From Leucogyrophana mollusca (taxonomy: Eukaryota > Basidiomycota > Agaricomycetes > Boletales), in contig MU266420.1 in the NCBI GenBank assembly GCA_021014945.1, forward strand, positions 34,707 to 98,706: a DNA stretch of 64,000 bases, read 5' to 3'. The notes beneath the pieces are model-generated. The model was not told where the DNA came from. It was given only the letters and a program-made list of their open reading frames with translations, and searched no databases. Made by a program: the position numbers and the translations under genes. Below, piece after piece: positions 1-9,853 of the stretch. Numbering within the stretch: the first letter of the stretch is position 1; every line of letters begins with the position of its first letter.

Positions 1-3000
1 GCCGCTGATATCGAAAAGGCTCCTGCTGGGGGATCTTGTGATCGTACGGCGTGTCGTGAAGTGAAGTCAGGTCTGTCAACGTGCGAGGCAATTTCGAGGT
101 ACATCATTGATATGCTGTATTATGCTGATGCGGATACTGTGACAGCAGACATGCTTTTTCTTTCAGTCTTGGCTTTGGGTCTTATTCAGAAACGGCCGGT
201 AGAAAATACTCGTCGTCAGTTGCGAGTGCTATTGAGATCCTTTCGAAATCGTATGGCCGATAAACCTCAGAGTGTGAGTGATATGTTCAAGGGTTTTGCG
301 TCCTTATCGAAAGCTTCATTGCAGGGCATGGCAGCATCACATCAGATTGCATTGACACCAACTACTACACGGGAAGAACTGCAGCGAATGCTCATGGTTC
401 ATTTGACCACTGGGCAATGTGCTCGTGGTGATAGTTCTCGTGCTTGTCAAGACATTGTGAACGACTATCGTTCAGTAACTGGAGAAACCAACGAGGACCG
501 TGATAATCTGCAAGTACACATTCTTTCGTCTGTTGTCAACACCATCAGGCCACGTCCACTGAGGCATCTGCTGCAGACACATGCCATCCCTTTCACGAGC
601 GATTGCAGTCTCGGCCAGCTGAGGCGTTTGCTCAAGCGACACATATGTGCATTGAGGAAGGGTAAAGGGTCTGGCAAGGCACGTTCTCGTGTCGACTTAC
701 GTCGAGATGAAATCGAGAGGCAGCGTGCTGAAATACGGGACCATTGGCCACAGGTTGCACCCCGAAACCTTAAGGATAAAATTCAGCGCCTTTTTTGTGA
801 ACAAACGTCGCGAGGAGCACTTGCATCGTTTACTTGCGCCTCATGTGGAGCACGTACCCTTATGCGTGAGCAAAAATTGTTAGCTGTCGATGGTATTGAT
901 CTGAGTATGCTACGACGACCTGATGAGCGTTTGAAAGATGATGGTAACGTTGCCGATGATACATGGTTGGCAGGGATCACCAATGGACCTAAGTTTCCAG
1001 AACTTCCTTGCAGTGTTAACGATTTACTACTTGATCCAGCCGGTGTTGTGGAGGATTCAGACTCACATACGACTTTGCTGTTATGTGTTGAGTGTCATTC
1101 ATCAGTGGTAAAAGGCAAGTTACCAGCGTTGTCGTTGGCCAACCATAATTTTGCAGGAGAGATCCCCGACGAATTGAAAGACCTAACTGTTGTGGAGGAG
1201 GCCATGATCGCACGCTGCCGAGCTAAATCATGGGTGATTCAATTAAAGGAGGAAAGTGGGAATGGTATATTTCCTAACACTCAACGCGGGATGAAAGGTC
1301 ACGTCATTGTCTATCCTCAGCAGCCTTCTCGCCTTGCTGAGGTGCTCCCTCCATCTATAGATGAACTGGTAACTCCCATTTGTGTTGTATTTGTTGGCTC
1401 TTCGCCGCCTACAGCAGAATGGTTGCGAGAGAAGGCACGTCCATTAGTAGTACGAAAAGAGAACGTTCGACGAGCACTGGTGTGGCTTACAAAACATAAT
1501 CGATATTACAAGGACGTGCGCATTGATCATGCTGTGCTGAACGAATTGCAGGATGAGCAGTTACTGCCTGTTCATGTGGAGCATGTCTTGCCGAATGAAG
1601 CTGCTGACTCTCTGACTTCGCGGTATGAGGCTACCTCTCCTGTGTCCGCTGTAGGTGTGCCTGAGTACAGAGGAAATGAGCCTATCGCATTTCAGAGTGT
1701 GGTTGTAACAGATGTAGATGGTAATGCACCTGCAAATGAGCTTCGTGCTGCTGCCATACGCCACATCCAGAAGAAGGGTGGAGGATATATTGAGATTCCT
1801 CATGGCAGCACTCCTGTTAACGAGTTCTTCAATCCTTCATTGTTCCCAATGATCTACCCCACACTTTACCCGTACGGATTAGGTGGATTTGAAAATCCTG
1901 CAAGGACGGTGAAACTGTCAATGAAGCGACATGCAAAACATTTGTTCAACCTTGCTGACCCACGTTTCCAGCAACATTACTCATTTCTTTTCACTGTTTT
2001 CAATGTCCTGCAAAGGCGCGTGTCTTTGTTACACACCAGTTTGAAGGTTCATCGCTCAAAGTTCCATGCCGTGGCATCAAATTTCGCGTCTGTGTCACCT
2101 ATGGCTGTGAAAACTGTGTCAGATAGGATTGGAAATGGTGATTTCAAAACTTCATATACTCCAGAAGAAAAAAAGGTGCGAGAATTGATGAATCAAGTGA
2201 ACATTGTTACTTCTCATGTTCCCGGGTCTTCTGCGGCACGTGTGTTGATGCGAAATGAAATCCGAGCACTCATGATTGAGCAAGGTCTTCCTAATTTCTA
2301 TATCACTATCAATCCGGCTGATGTCTATAATCCGGTGGTGAAGTTCCTGGCTGGAAATGAGATTGATGTGGACCATATGCTGCCTGATGAAGTGCCAAAT
2401 TATTGGGAACAATCTGTACTGGTCGCAAAGAATCCGGCGATTGCTGCAAAGTTCTTTAATCTGTATTTGAAGGCGTTCATATCAGCACTTCTCGGTTATG
2501 ACCCCAATGGCGAAGATTGTGAAGGGGGGGTTCTTGGACTAGTCAAGGCACATTACGGGTGTGTTGAAGCGCAAGGACGTGGCACGCTTCACTGTCACAT
2601 GTTTGTATGGCTTGAAGGCGGATTAGATCCCAACGAGATCAAGAAGCGTGTGCTGGAGGAGGGCGATGTCCAATTTCGCGACCGCCTACTGACCTTTTTG
2701 GATGATAGTATGTCGAACAGTATACCTTCTGATCCTGGACCGGAAGTTGTTGTCCCATCTACCAATCATCACCCTTGTTCTGTGCGAGGCTTTGCTAACG
2801 GTAATCCGGCTAATCTCTCTGAGGAACAGCTATCAAGAGCTCGTCAGAAGGATATGCACCATTTGGTTACTAAATGTCAATCACACATCCATTCTGCTAC
2901 GTGTTTCAAGTATTGGAAGGGCCCACCTGAACCACGTGAGTGTCGGTTTGACCTTGATGAGTCAAATTTCTGTGCACAAAGTTTGGTCGACGAGAACACT

Positions 3001-6000
3001 GGAGAACTTTGTCTTCGCTGTCTTGATGGTATGGTGAACAATTTCAATGCCACCATGTTGGAGGTTATACGGTGCAATATGGACATCCAGTTCATTGGTT
3101 CCGGTGCATCTGCGAAAGCAATATTGTATTATATTACCGACTATATCACCAAGTCACAGCTTAAGACCCATGTAGCGTTTGCTGCATTGGAGCTGGCAGT
3201 AAGCAAGCTTGGGGAGTATGATCCTGCAGAGGATGACCTTACCGTTCGTTCAAAGCGTCTCTTGCAAAAATGTGCCTATGCTATGATATCTCATCAAGAA
3301 TTGTCGGCTCAGCAGGTGTGCTCATACCTGATGGATTTTGAGGATCACTTTACAAGCCATGAATACCGTCGCTTTTATTGGACAAGTTTTGAGAATTATA
3401 TCAATAGCATAGATCCCAGTCCCGAGTGTTCTCCAAAAGCGCCACCACCTGACGAAGTATTTGTGCCTGAAGTTGAGCATTCGGAGGAAGCTGAGTCGAC
3501 GTGTGTTGACGATCAGTGCGAAAGTGCCATTAACGACAATGAGTCATCTGAAGAATGTGTTTTGGAGGGACTTGCGAATGAAGCACCATCGTTTGAAGAG
3601 GTCAGCATCACTATAGATGAAAATGGAAATGTCTTGCCAAAAGCCAGTCTTGTCGCCGACTATGTATTACGAGAGCCTTCATGGGGTGACATCTGTGTCT
3701 GGGACTTTGTTGCTCAAATTGACAAATATAAAAAAAAGGGGAAGAACAAAGGGACAGATGAACACGGTGATGCAGATTTGGATGTAGACACAGACGATGA
3801 GTGCGTACTTGATAACGATGCTCCAGTCAAAGTCCCCGTTAATATGAGTGATCTACTTGATGATCGGACGCATAGACGTCCGGTCGGATCATTGCATGTG
3901 CCTCATCCTGAGAGTCAAACCCATTTGTTAAAAGTACGCACACCCAAACGGCGTCTAGTACCTGTTCCGACTGGTCCAGGGATTCCAAGGCGGGACAGGG
4001 CAGAATTGAAGGAACGCTATTGCCGACTCATGCTTATCTTTTTTAAACCGTGGAGACGACCCTCCGATCTACGAGATCCAGGGCAGACTTGGTCCGATGC
4101 TTTTACTGTCTTTGAATCAATGTGTCATCCTCGCTTCAAGTCAATGATGAAGAACATGCAAATCTTACATGAGTGCCGGGACAGCAGAGATGACCATTTC
4201 CATCAACGGCGGCAACGGTCTTCAAATCGAGCCAACAGGGTGCCTCGAGAGATGATAGCTAGTGCGAATCATGGGGATGACTTCGGGAATGATGACGATA
4301 TAGAAAATGATATATTGGAACATATGAGATCTATTGACAGCTGCCATTCAATGCAAAGCATGCAAGCCCGGGACTCTGCCCTTAGCTGTTTGCATAGTGC
4401 TGAAGAGTGTGGCAGATTTGGCACTCACAATGAAGCGGATTTGGTGGAACATCAGAGCGACGATGAGTCACACACAGTCCGTCAGGTGGAGAGAACCGAA
4501 CTGCACCTTGAAAATGAATGGCACCAAGCCTATGATGAACGGCGGGAACAGCGTAAGCAAAAATCAATGTTGAAGCCAGGTGCTCAGCTCTCGGACAATG
4601 GTTTGCAACCAATGTTGGGCACAAACGATACACGTACTGCGTTGTCTGATGGTACTGCATTTAGAGCTGCCTGTGAACCCCGAGTTTTGGTGCCAGCTCC
4701 AATTCTTGTCGAAGGACAAACTTCTAATTCGCACTCACCGTGTGTGAACATATCGGACTTAATCAGTGAATATACTTTAAACACTGAGCAGGCAAGAGCA
4801 TTCACCATTGTTGCTGAGCATAGTCTTCTCGCTCATCCTGACCCTCTGCGAATGTTCATTGGTGGACCAGGTGGTACAGGAAAATCTCGTGTCATCACTG
4901 CTTTGCGCCAGTACTTTGACCGTCGAGACGAGAGCCGTAGGTTTCGCCTTACATCGTATATGGGAGTGGCAGCAAGAAACATCAGTGGAATGACTCTACA
5001 TTCAGCCTTGAATCTCAATCAGTTTTCGGGAAGGAAATCCAACGGCACTTCCCGGCGTGATCTTATGGCAATGTGGGAGGGTGTCGACTATCTCTTCATA
5101 GATGAGGTATCAATGATAGGTTGTAATTTCTTGGTCCAGATCAGTGAGGCGCTCGCAACTGCTAAGGGAAATGGACTCGCTTTTGGGAACATGAATATTA
5201 TTTTCGCAGGAGATCTTGCACAACTCCCTGCTGTTGGACAGACACGTCTCTATGCCCGTGTAAAGACAAGGAAAGTCAGTACAACCTATGGTCAGAACAC
5301 CATTTTCGGAAAGCTGTTATGGCTATCGGTCAAAACGGTTGTACTTTTGACAGAAGTGATGCGGCAAAGTGGTAATGAGAATGAGAGATTCGTAACTCTG
5401 TTAGGACGACTACGCCATGGCAAGTGCACTGAAGAAGATTATCAGCTGTTGAATACCCGACTAGTTTCGAACGTGAAGCCAGATTGGGAGCCATCTGGGT
5501 GGTCTAATGCCCCAATTATTGTCAGCAGTAACGACGTCAAAGATAAACTGAATGCAAGAGCTACCGCTGAATTTGCGTATCGAACCGGTCGCAAGTTGCA
5601 TTGGTATTACTGCTGTGACAAACGAGGTGGAAAGGTTCTTGAAGATAAGAACCTCAGAGAACAGCTAGAGAATTTACATTCAGGAAAAACAAATCAGCGA
5701 CTTGGTAGAATTCCCCTTGTGATCGGAATGCCCATTATGCTTACCCACAATTTTGACGTAGAGTCAGGCATTGTTAATGGCTGTACTGGCATTTTGAAGA
5801 GCATCCGTTACACGTTGGATGCAGATGGAAGGCGTCATGCCACTTCTTGTGTTATCGATGCTTCCAACACTTCTGGAGATGCCCTTCCGCATTTGGATAA
5901 TCAACAGGTGGTGGCTCTTGAAGGCACTGTTGATCTGACTATAACCCATCCATATTCAAAGAAACGATGCTTGATTAAACGCACCCAAGTCCCAATTGTA

Positions 6001-6564
6001 CCCGCGTTTGCAATGACAGCTCACAAAGCTCAAGGACAAACATTGGAGAGAGCATTTATAGACCTTGAAGACTGCAAAGGAGCTGAGGCGCCATATGTGA
6101 TGATTTCCCGTGTAACATCGCTCCAAGGTCTTCTCATCTTGCGGCCGTTCAGCATCAAACGCATAACCAGCCGTCAATCCCAAGATGCTCGGTGTGATGA
6201 CCTACGCCTGTACTATCTGAGTCTTCAAACCATTATGGACGCAGGTACTGCAGAAGAGAGTGCTCGAGCTCAACAAGAACTCTGTGACTCTGCTTTCAAA
6301 CACTACGTCTGTCCACAAAATGAAAGGCCCAGTTTTACTGTATCTGAAGCTACCACCAATGACTCGGCACGCCTGCTTGAACGCCTTCAGAACGAAAACG
6401 AACGCCTAGCGGTCACAGCCACTAGTCGTACGAACCCTCCAATCCATTCTTGTGTACCCAAAAAGCGCAATTTTGGTGAATCCGACAGCAACCAACCCCC
6501 ACCCGCAAGCGGTATTCTGCCAAACCAGAAAAGACGGCGCCTTCAGAAACGAAAACTGGTCTGA
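1..6564 (+). CDS. Helitron Rep-helicase (RepHel) transposase, 5' partial
   Basis: The enzyme nicks and joins DNA strands for rolling-circle transposition and unwinds DNA with a PIF1-type 5'-3' helicase. The frame is open from base 1, so the N terminus lies outside the window. Residues below are counted from codon 61-63. A Cys-rich segment near 255-345 (CASCG, then CVEC), followed by an LSLAN motif, resembles the DUF6570 region of fungal Helitrons. The HUH nuclease motif (LHCHMFVW) is near 843-850 and the paired tyrosines with lysine (YYITDYITK) near 1023-1031. Helicase motifs follow: Walker A GGPGGTGKS at about 1601-1609, Walker B FIDEVSM near 1681, and a C-terminal TAHKAQGQTLERAF motif near 1985. 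A Lys/Arg-rich tail could be a nuclear localisation signal. There are no introns and no internal stops over 2167 codons, so the copy looks intact and possibly recent. Confidence 0.93.
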   Translation, partial: AADIEKAPAGGSCDRTACREVKSGLSTCEAISRYIIDMLYYADADTVTADMLFLSVLALGLIQKRPVENTRRQLRVLLRSFRNRMADKPQSVSDMFKGFASLSKASLQGMAASHQIALTPTTTREELQRMLMVHLTTGQCARGDSSRACQDIVNDYRSVTGETNEDRDNLQVHILSSVVNTIRPRPLRHLLQTHAIPFTSDCSLGQLRRLLKRHICALRKGKGSGKARSRVDLRRDEIERQRAEIRDHWPQVAPRNLKDKIQRLFCEQTSRGALASFTCASCGARTLMREQKLLAVDGIDLSMLRRPDERLKDDGNVADDTWLAGITNGPKFPELPCSVNDLLLDPAGVVEDSDSHTTLLLCVECHSSVVKGKLPALSLANHNFAGEIPDELKDLTVVEEAMIARCRAKSWVIQLKEESGNGIFPNTQRGMKGHVIVYPQQPSRLAEVLPPSIDELVTPICVVFVGSSPPTAEWLREKARPLVVRKENVRRALVWLTKHNRYYKDVRIDHAVLNELQDEQLLPVHVEHVLPNEAADSLTSRYEATSPVSAVGVPEYRGNEPIAFQSVVVTDVDGNAPANELRAAAIRHIQKKGGGYIEIPHGSTPVNEFFNPSLFPMIYPTLYPYGLGGFENPARTVKLSMKRHAKHLFNLADPRFQQHYSFLFTVFNVLQRRVSLLHTSLKVHRSKFHAVASNFASVSPMAVKTVSDRIGNGDFKTSYTPEEKKVRELMNQVNIVTSHVPGSSAARVLMRNEIRALMIEQGLPNFYITINPADVYNPVVKFLAGNEIDVDHMLPDEVPNYWEQSVLVAKNPAIAAKFFNLYLKAFISALLGYDPNGEDCEGGVLGLVKAHYGCVEAQGRGTLHCHMFVWLEGGLDPNEIKKRVLEEGDVQFRDRLLTFLDDSMSNSIPSDPGPEVVVPSTNHHPCSVRGFANGNPANLSEEQLSRARQKDMHHLVTKCQSHIHSATCFKYWKGPPEPRECRFDLDESNFCAQSLVDENTGELCLRCLDGMVNNFNATMLEVIRCNMDIQFIGSGASAKAILYYITDYITKSQLKTHVAFAALELAVSKLGEYDPAEDDLTVRSKRLLQKCAYAMISHQELSAQQVCSYLMDFEDHFTSHEYRRFYWTSFENYINSIDPSPECSPKAPPPDEVFVPEVEHSEEAESTCVDDQCESAINDNESSEECVLEGLANEAPSFEEVSITIDENGNVLPKASLVADYVLREPSWGDICVWDFVAQIDKYKKKGKNKGTDEHGDADLDVDTDDECVLDNDAPVKVPVNMSDLLDDRTHRRPVGSLHVPHPESQTHLLKVRTPKRRLVPVPTGPGIPRRDRAELKERYCRLMLIFFKPWRRPSDLRDPGQTWSDAFTVFESMCHPRFKSMMKNMQILHECRDSRDDHFHQRRQRSSNRANRVPREMIASANHGDDFGNDDDIENDILEHMRSIDSCHSMQSMQARDSALSCLHSAEECGRFGTHNEADLVEHQSDDESHTVRQVERTELHLENEWHQAYDERREQRKQKSMLKPGAQLSDNGLQPMLGTNDTRTALSDGTAFRAACEPRVLVPAPILVEGQTSNSHSPCVNISDLISEYTLNTEQARAFTIVAEHSLLAHPDPLRMFIGGPGGTGKSRVITALRQYFDRRDESRRFRLTSYMGVAARNISGMTLHSALNLNQFSGRKSNGTSRRDLMAMWEGVDYLFIDEVSMIGCNFLVQISEALATAKGNGLAFGNMNIIFAGDLAQLPAVGQTRLYARVKTRKVSTTYGQNTIFGKLLWLSVKTVVLLTEVMRQSGNENERFVTLLGRLRHGKCTEEDYQLLNTRLVSNVKPDWEPSGWSNAPIIVSSNDVKDKLNARATAEFAYRTGRKLHWYYCCDKRGGKVLEDKNLREQLENLHSGKTNQRLGRIPLVIGMPIMLTHNFDVESGIVNGCTGILKSIRYTLDADGRRHATSCVIDASNTSGDALPHLDNQQVVALEGTVDLTITHPYSKKRCLIKRTQVPIVPAFAMTAHKAQGQTLERAFIDLEDCKGAEAPYVMISRVTSLQGLLILRPFSIKRITSRQSQDARCDDLRLYYLSLQTIMDAGTAEESARAQQELCDSAFKHYVCPQNERPSFTVSEATTNDSARLLERLQNENERLAVTATSRTNPPIHSCVPKKRNFGESDSNQPPPASGILPNQKRRRLQKRKLV

Positions 6565-6604
6565 AAATAGTCATTCCAGCATCATCACTTTGGTATGTCA
6601 CTTG

Positions 6605-7570
6605 TTATATGACAGTCAATAATGACCCCGAGTCCATTCTCTCAGTTCCATCACATCCGTCACCTCCCAAACACCACAAGATAACTGGTTCATCCACGCA
6701 ATGATGTTCTTCGGGCACCTGTTCTCCCATGTCCAGCCGCATCCACAAGCAACCACTATCATCAGAACTGCGCAGCGAATGTGGACAATTTACATTGCCA
6801 GCACATTCATGAGGGGTTGGATCCTCTTCATCCCATGCGGTGGCCAAACTCTGGACATCAAAACCTCTTTTCTTGTGCTTTATCAACGCCTGCATTCCAC
6901 CTAAGGTCTGTCTTTCATCGCGTAAGGACATGACATTCACCAGCGCCCTATAGTGATTCGTCATTTTAGGATAGGCTGCGAAAAATCCGTCCGAAGCGAT
7001 GTAGTTCATCATAATTGTGCTGTGGTACTGAAAGATGGGACGGACAGCATTTTCGGTGATCGAGACAACAATGTCAATCTTTCTTGTGCTGTTTGCCATG
7101 GCAACGATAGTATGGATAGACGAATGCGAATAAGGTGGGCGATTGGCCCCAACATGTATAACTTGATAATTATGCTGAGCCAGGTACGCCATCACGATGA
7201 TGACCTCCGAACGTGGGACGTATATATCCATGTCGACCGTAGACCATTGCACGCTTGCAGCAGGTAAAAGCAGCCGCAGTGCCAGCGAGCCAGATACCAC
7301 GGAAGATGTCAGGTGGAGAATATCGTTGAACGCCGCAGGTCTATCGAAAAACATCGCCAGCAGTGTCAGCTTGCGATGGTTAAGGTATGCCACCACCCAT
7401 CCTCTGTGATCTTTATTGAGAGACGCAAGCTTTTGTAGTATGTCAAAAGACAAGAGGTTGAGGATCTCGTAAGTGGTTTCATCTGCTAGACGCCACAATA
7501 AGTTGGACATTTTGAACAACGCTATCATCCAGATGCCCTTATCTCCACTATTTAACACCCTCTCTGGCAT
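6605..7570 (-). CDS. Hypothetical protein, possible F-box plus nucleotidyltransferase-like fold, Helitron-linked
   Basis: Single-exon frame of 321 codons opposite to the transposase, ending 40 bp past its stop. The first ATG is at 7570; a later in-frame ATG (MSNLLWRL) about 20 codons in is an equally good start. The N-terminal third is a Leu-rich F-box-like helix stretch (residues about 27-75). It is followed by a segment GSLALRLLLP...DMDIYVPR (about 92-120), whose Gly-Ser and paired Asp spacing recalls nucleotidyltransferase folds. No catalytic assignment is secure. Family-level resemblance is from memory only. Position immediately behind RepHel and divergent from the next gene suggests Helitron cargo. 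Confidence 0.6.
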   Translation of the reverse strand: MPERVLNSGDKGIWMIALFKMSNLLWRLADETTYEILNLLSFDILQKLASLNKDHRGWVVAYLNHRKLTLLAMFFDRPAAFNDILHLTSSVVSGSLALRLLLPAASVQWSTVDMDIYVPRSEVIIVMAYLAQHNYQVIHVGANRPPYSHSSIHTIVAMANSTRKIDIVVSITENAVRPIFQYHSTIMMNYIASDGFFAAYPKMTNHYRALVNVMSLRDERQTLGGMQALIKHKKRGFDVQSLATAWDEEDPTPHECAGNVNCPHSLRSSDDSGCLWMRLDMGEQVPEEHHCVDEPVILWCLGGDGCDGTERMDSGSLLTVI

Positions 7571-7637
7571 ATATCACATCCGCAAACTTCCACAATACCC
7601 GGATATTCCCGCCATTGATCAAACTACTGAATTGCTC

Positions 7638-7650
7638 GCACCACTATAAA
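7638..7650 (+). promoter_or_regulatory. TATA-type promoter element of the 7696 gene
   Basis: The 13-mer gcaccactataaa ends 45 bp before the ATG at 7696. The identical 13-mer recurs at 10114-10126 in the non-coding stretch after the last cargo gene. The interval 7571-7695 is a short divergent promoter between the minus-strand and plus-strand cargo genes. Confidence 0.45.
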
Positions 7651-7695
7651 GGTTACTGCGTCAATATCCACTGATTTTGAAACAAACTCATCGCA

Positions 7696-8100
7696 ATGAC
7701 AGAATTCCCTAGGTTATCTTGGACCAAGGCTTTTTACGTTGGCAGTCATGCTGATCACTGCGGATTTTGTTCTGTATCAACAACAATCGCCTTCCCAGGA
7801 GCAGAACCAACTATCAACCACCTCCCGATGTTCTTTCCTTCACCCGAAACAGTGGATTTCTACACCAAAGATATATCCCTCTTCGGAACGACCACCACGC
7901 ATCAAATGCTCGTTCTATATGACGCACACTTACACAATCGCCCATACGCTGGTATTTGTTCATACTTGGTATTGTGTAGGAATGAATCGGAAGATGGTTT
8001 CCATCGTATGACGCAACAAGACTTTATGGCAGTTGCACAAGCTCTGAGCAGGTACGTGCAGCCAATTTTTGGCAGAGTCTCCATCTCAAGCGATATTTAA
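7696..8100 (+). CDS. Hypothetical 134-aa protein, Helitron-linked
   Basis: Uninterrupted frame with an ATG 45 bp after a TATA motif and a TAA stop. I do not recognise the family. It has no signal peptide or membrane segment; it is a mixed alpha/beta composition with several Cys and His residues in the first 30 positions (HADHCGFC) and a Tyr-rich middle. It lies between the minus-strand cargo gene and the six-exon gene at 8479. It could be a separate cargo gene or an upstream exon of that gene, although the complete stop and 378-bp gap argue for separate genes. Role unknown. Confidence 0.45.
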   Translation: MTEFPRLSWTKAFYVGSHADHCGFCSVSTTIAFPGAEPTINHLPMFFPSPETVDFYTKDISLFGTTTTHQMLVLYDAHLHNRPYAGICSYLVLCRNESEDGFHRMTQQDFMAVAQALSRYVQPIFGRVSISSDI

Positions 8101-8478
8101 AAAGTTTAACCGAAGATGTACCCTCCATTTGTGTTGAACGTCATTGAAGTGGACCCCATCCTACCTACGTCCTATATTGTATTCTGTATCACGCTTTCAA
8201 TCACACACGTCTCTCCACTAGGTATGACGTTCCATTTCCTATTAACAAGAGACTCAATTGAATGAAAATGTCGACAGCAGTGTATATCAAAATGTCGATC
8301 CTCACACAATTCCAGCCCCTCAACACACATTCCCTGCCGATCCCTTGCACTTATTTGATTTCTCAAGAATGTATTTTGTATGTACCTCCTGTCCAAAAAC
8401 GAATTCACCTCCTCATTGTGATAAATTATCTGACTAAGTCATCGAAATGCCTTTCTGTCTCATCTCACACCGACCATC
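8101..8478. other. Intergenic, nothing recognised
   Basis: AT-rich spacer between two putative cargo genes. Short frames on both strands show no coding signature. It should hold the promoter of the 8479 gene, but no clear TATA element was seen. Confidence 0.5.
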
Positions 8479-9853
8479 ATGGATGACTCCAATGCTTCTG
8501 ACCCGTCAACCGTCTACATTGCTCGTGCACAATCCGGACTCTATGATTCTGCTGTAGACCAAATTGTTGCACTTCCCCGTGGAACGGCTTTAGCAATGTC
8601 CACATACGAAGAAGACTTCACCCGTGTAACAAACAACTGGTCTGGCAATTTTTCCTACCACAGCACCGGATCGAACAATGAACACGAAAGTATCTTGATT
8701 GGCCAGTTGTGTCATTCCTCAAGCGGCACAAAATTCACGGCCCGTGGTAATCATTATGTCGGTACAGGGTTTAATGTAAGCCTATCAAGACCAGAGTCCG
8801 ATAATACTGACGCCAACGTCAATTTAGCCAATTTACATCGAAGATAAAAGCCGTGTAAAATTCATATTCACTCTATCTCGACCGAGTCACGCCACACCTC
8901 GCATGCAAACACTCTGGGACAATCAAGTGGCAACCCTAAACGAAGTGATTGACGCTGACCGTGCAGAACTCACCAAACGCAACAAGGTAACATCACGGCT
9001 GCGAATGAAAAGACATTATTGACCAAGCCACAGACCTTGCCTTTCAAAGAGTGGACCGACCATTCTACTGGCGATAAGAGTCTCCCCCCAGATCTCATCA
9101 ATATTTTATCGGGTCAAATATATGTCGTACGCTTCCTGATGCTGGTTCATTGATCTACAATCGCTCACCACCACTAACAGTTACCGAAGGGCAAAACCGC
9201 AGACGCAGACCCTGCAGCGAAACGCACAAAGATCACCAAAAAAGCAATAACCAAAACAGGGGGATCCAGTAAAGAGATCGAATGCGATTCTGGGATGCAG
9301 GATGTTGACAGCAAGTTCACCGTTGCTGATACACCCCCAAGCCCTCCTATTACCAACATACCAACTGGTACGTTTGCCATTACCCACACTGATGAGAGTC
9401 AGCTAATTACTGGCAACAGTCACCATCAATGACTTGTACAATCCTTCCATACTGTCCGATTATGGAGGTGACCTTTTTCGCCATGATAAAGCCATGCTCC
9501 GACAACTCGATATGCGAGATCTCAATAATGACCTTGTTCCTCCCGATGCATGGTACAGCACCTTCAGGCCGGGTTGTTTGATCATGGCCAGAGTTACTAT
9601 GCATGCCTTCAGTTGGGAATCCCGCCGCGTCAGTAATCTTTGTTGATTGAGTATAAATTCCACTAACGCCCTATGGTTTCAGGTCTACCAACTTAACGCG
9701 CACAGTCTTCGCCTTCTAGACAGCTCGATCGAGCCAATCGAAGAACGTCTATGCGATTCCATACATAGCACCTCGCCTGCTTCATTGTCCTCCAGCACCG
9801 CAGCATCTACAGCTATGGCTTCTTTTTCCCTCGGTAAACGCACACGTGATTAA
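8479..9853 (+). CDS. Hypothetical 371-aa Helitron cargo protein, six exons, beta-rich C terminus
   Basis: Exons 8479-8775, 8828-8986, 9034-9126, 9181-9367, 9420-9628 and 9683-9853. All introns are 47-54 nt with GT-AG ends, and phases close to a TAA stop. In the raw sequence the gene looks broken by stops, but splicing restores one frame. No signal peptide. Residues about 185-240 are a charged, low-complexity Lys/Thr linker. The C-terminal part (about 250-345) has alternating hydrophobic strands around NDLVPPDAWY, a GCLIMARVTMHAF strand and VYQLNAHSLRLLD, which looks like a beta barrel of OB type. An OB-fold single-strand DNA-binding role would suit a Helitron, but this is inference. Otherwise unrecognised. 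Confidence 0.6.

Larger units (their letters stand above)
1..9853 (+). mobile_element. Helitron (rolling-circle DNA transposon), 5' end outside window, with putative cargo genes
   Basis: The Rep-helicase frame at 1-6564 identifies the element. It is followed without other host genes by a minus-strand gene (6605-7570) and two plus-strand genes (7696-8100 and 8479-9853) of types I cannot match to housekeeping families. I infer they belong to the element because they are packed close behind the transposase and precede a 950-bp stretch with no gene. The left terminus (5' TC end) is outside the window. The right terminus (hairpin plus CTRR) is not resolved; one weak candidate lies at 10074-10109. 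The right boundary given here is the end of the last putative cargo gene, not an observed terminus. Confidence 0.6.

Noticed and set aside
8776..9420. Frameshifts and stops suggesting the cargo gene is a pseudogene
   Set aside because: All breaks coincide with 47-54 nt introns with GT-AG ends that restore one frame.
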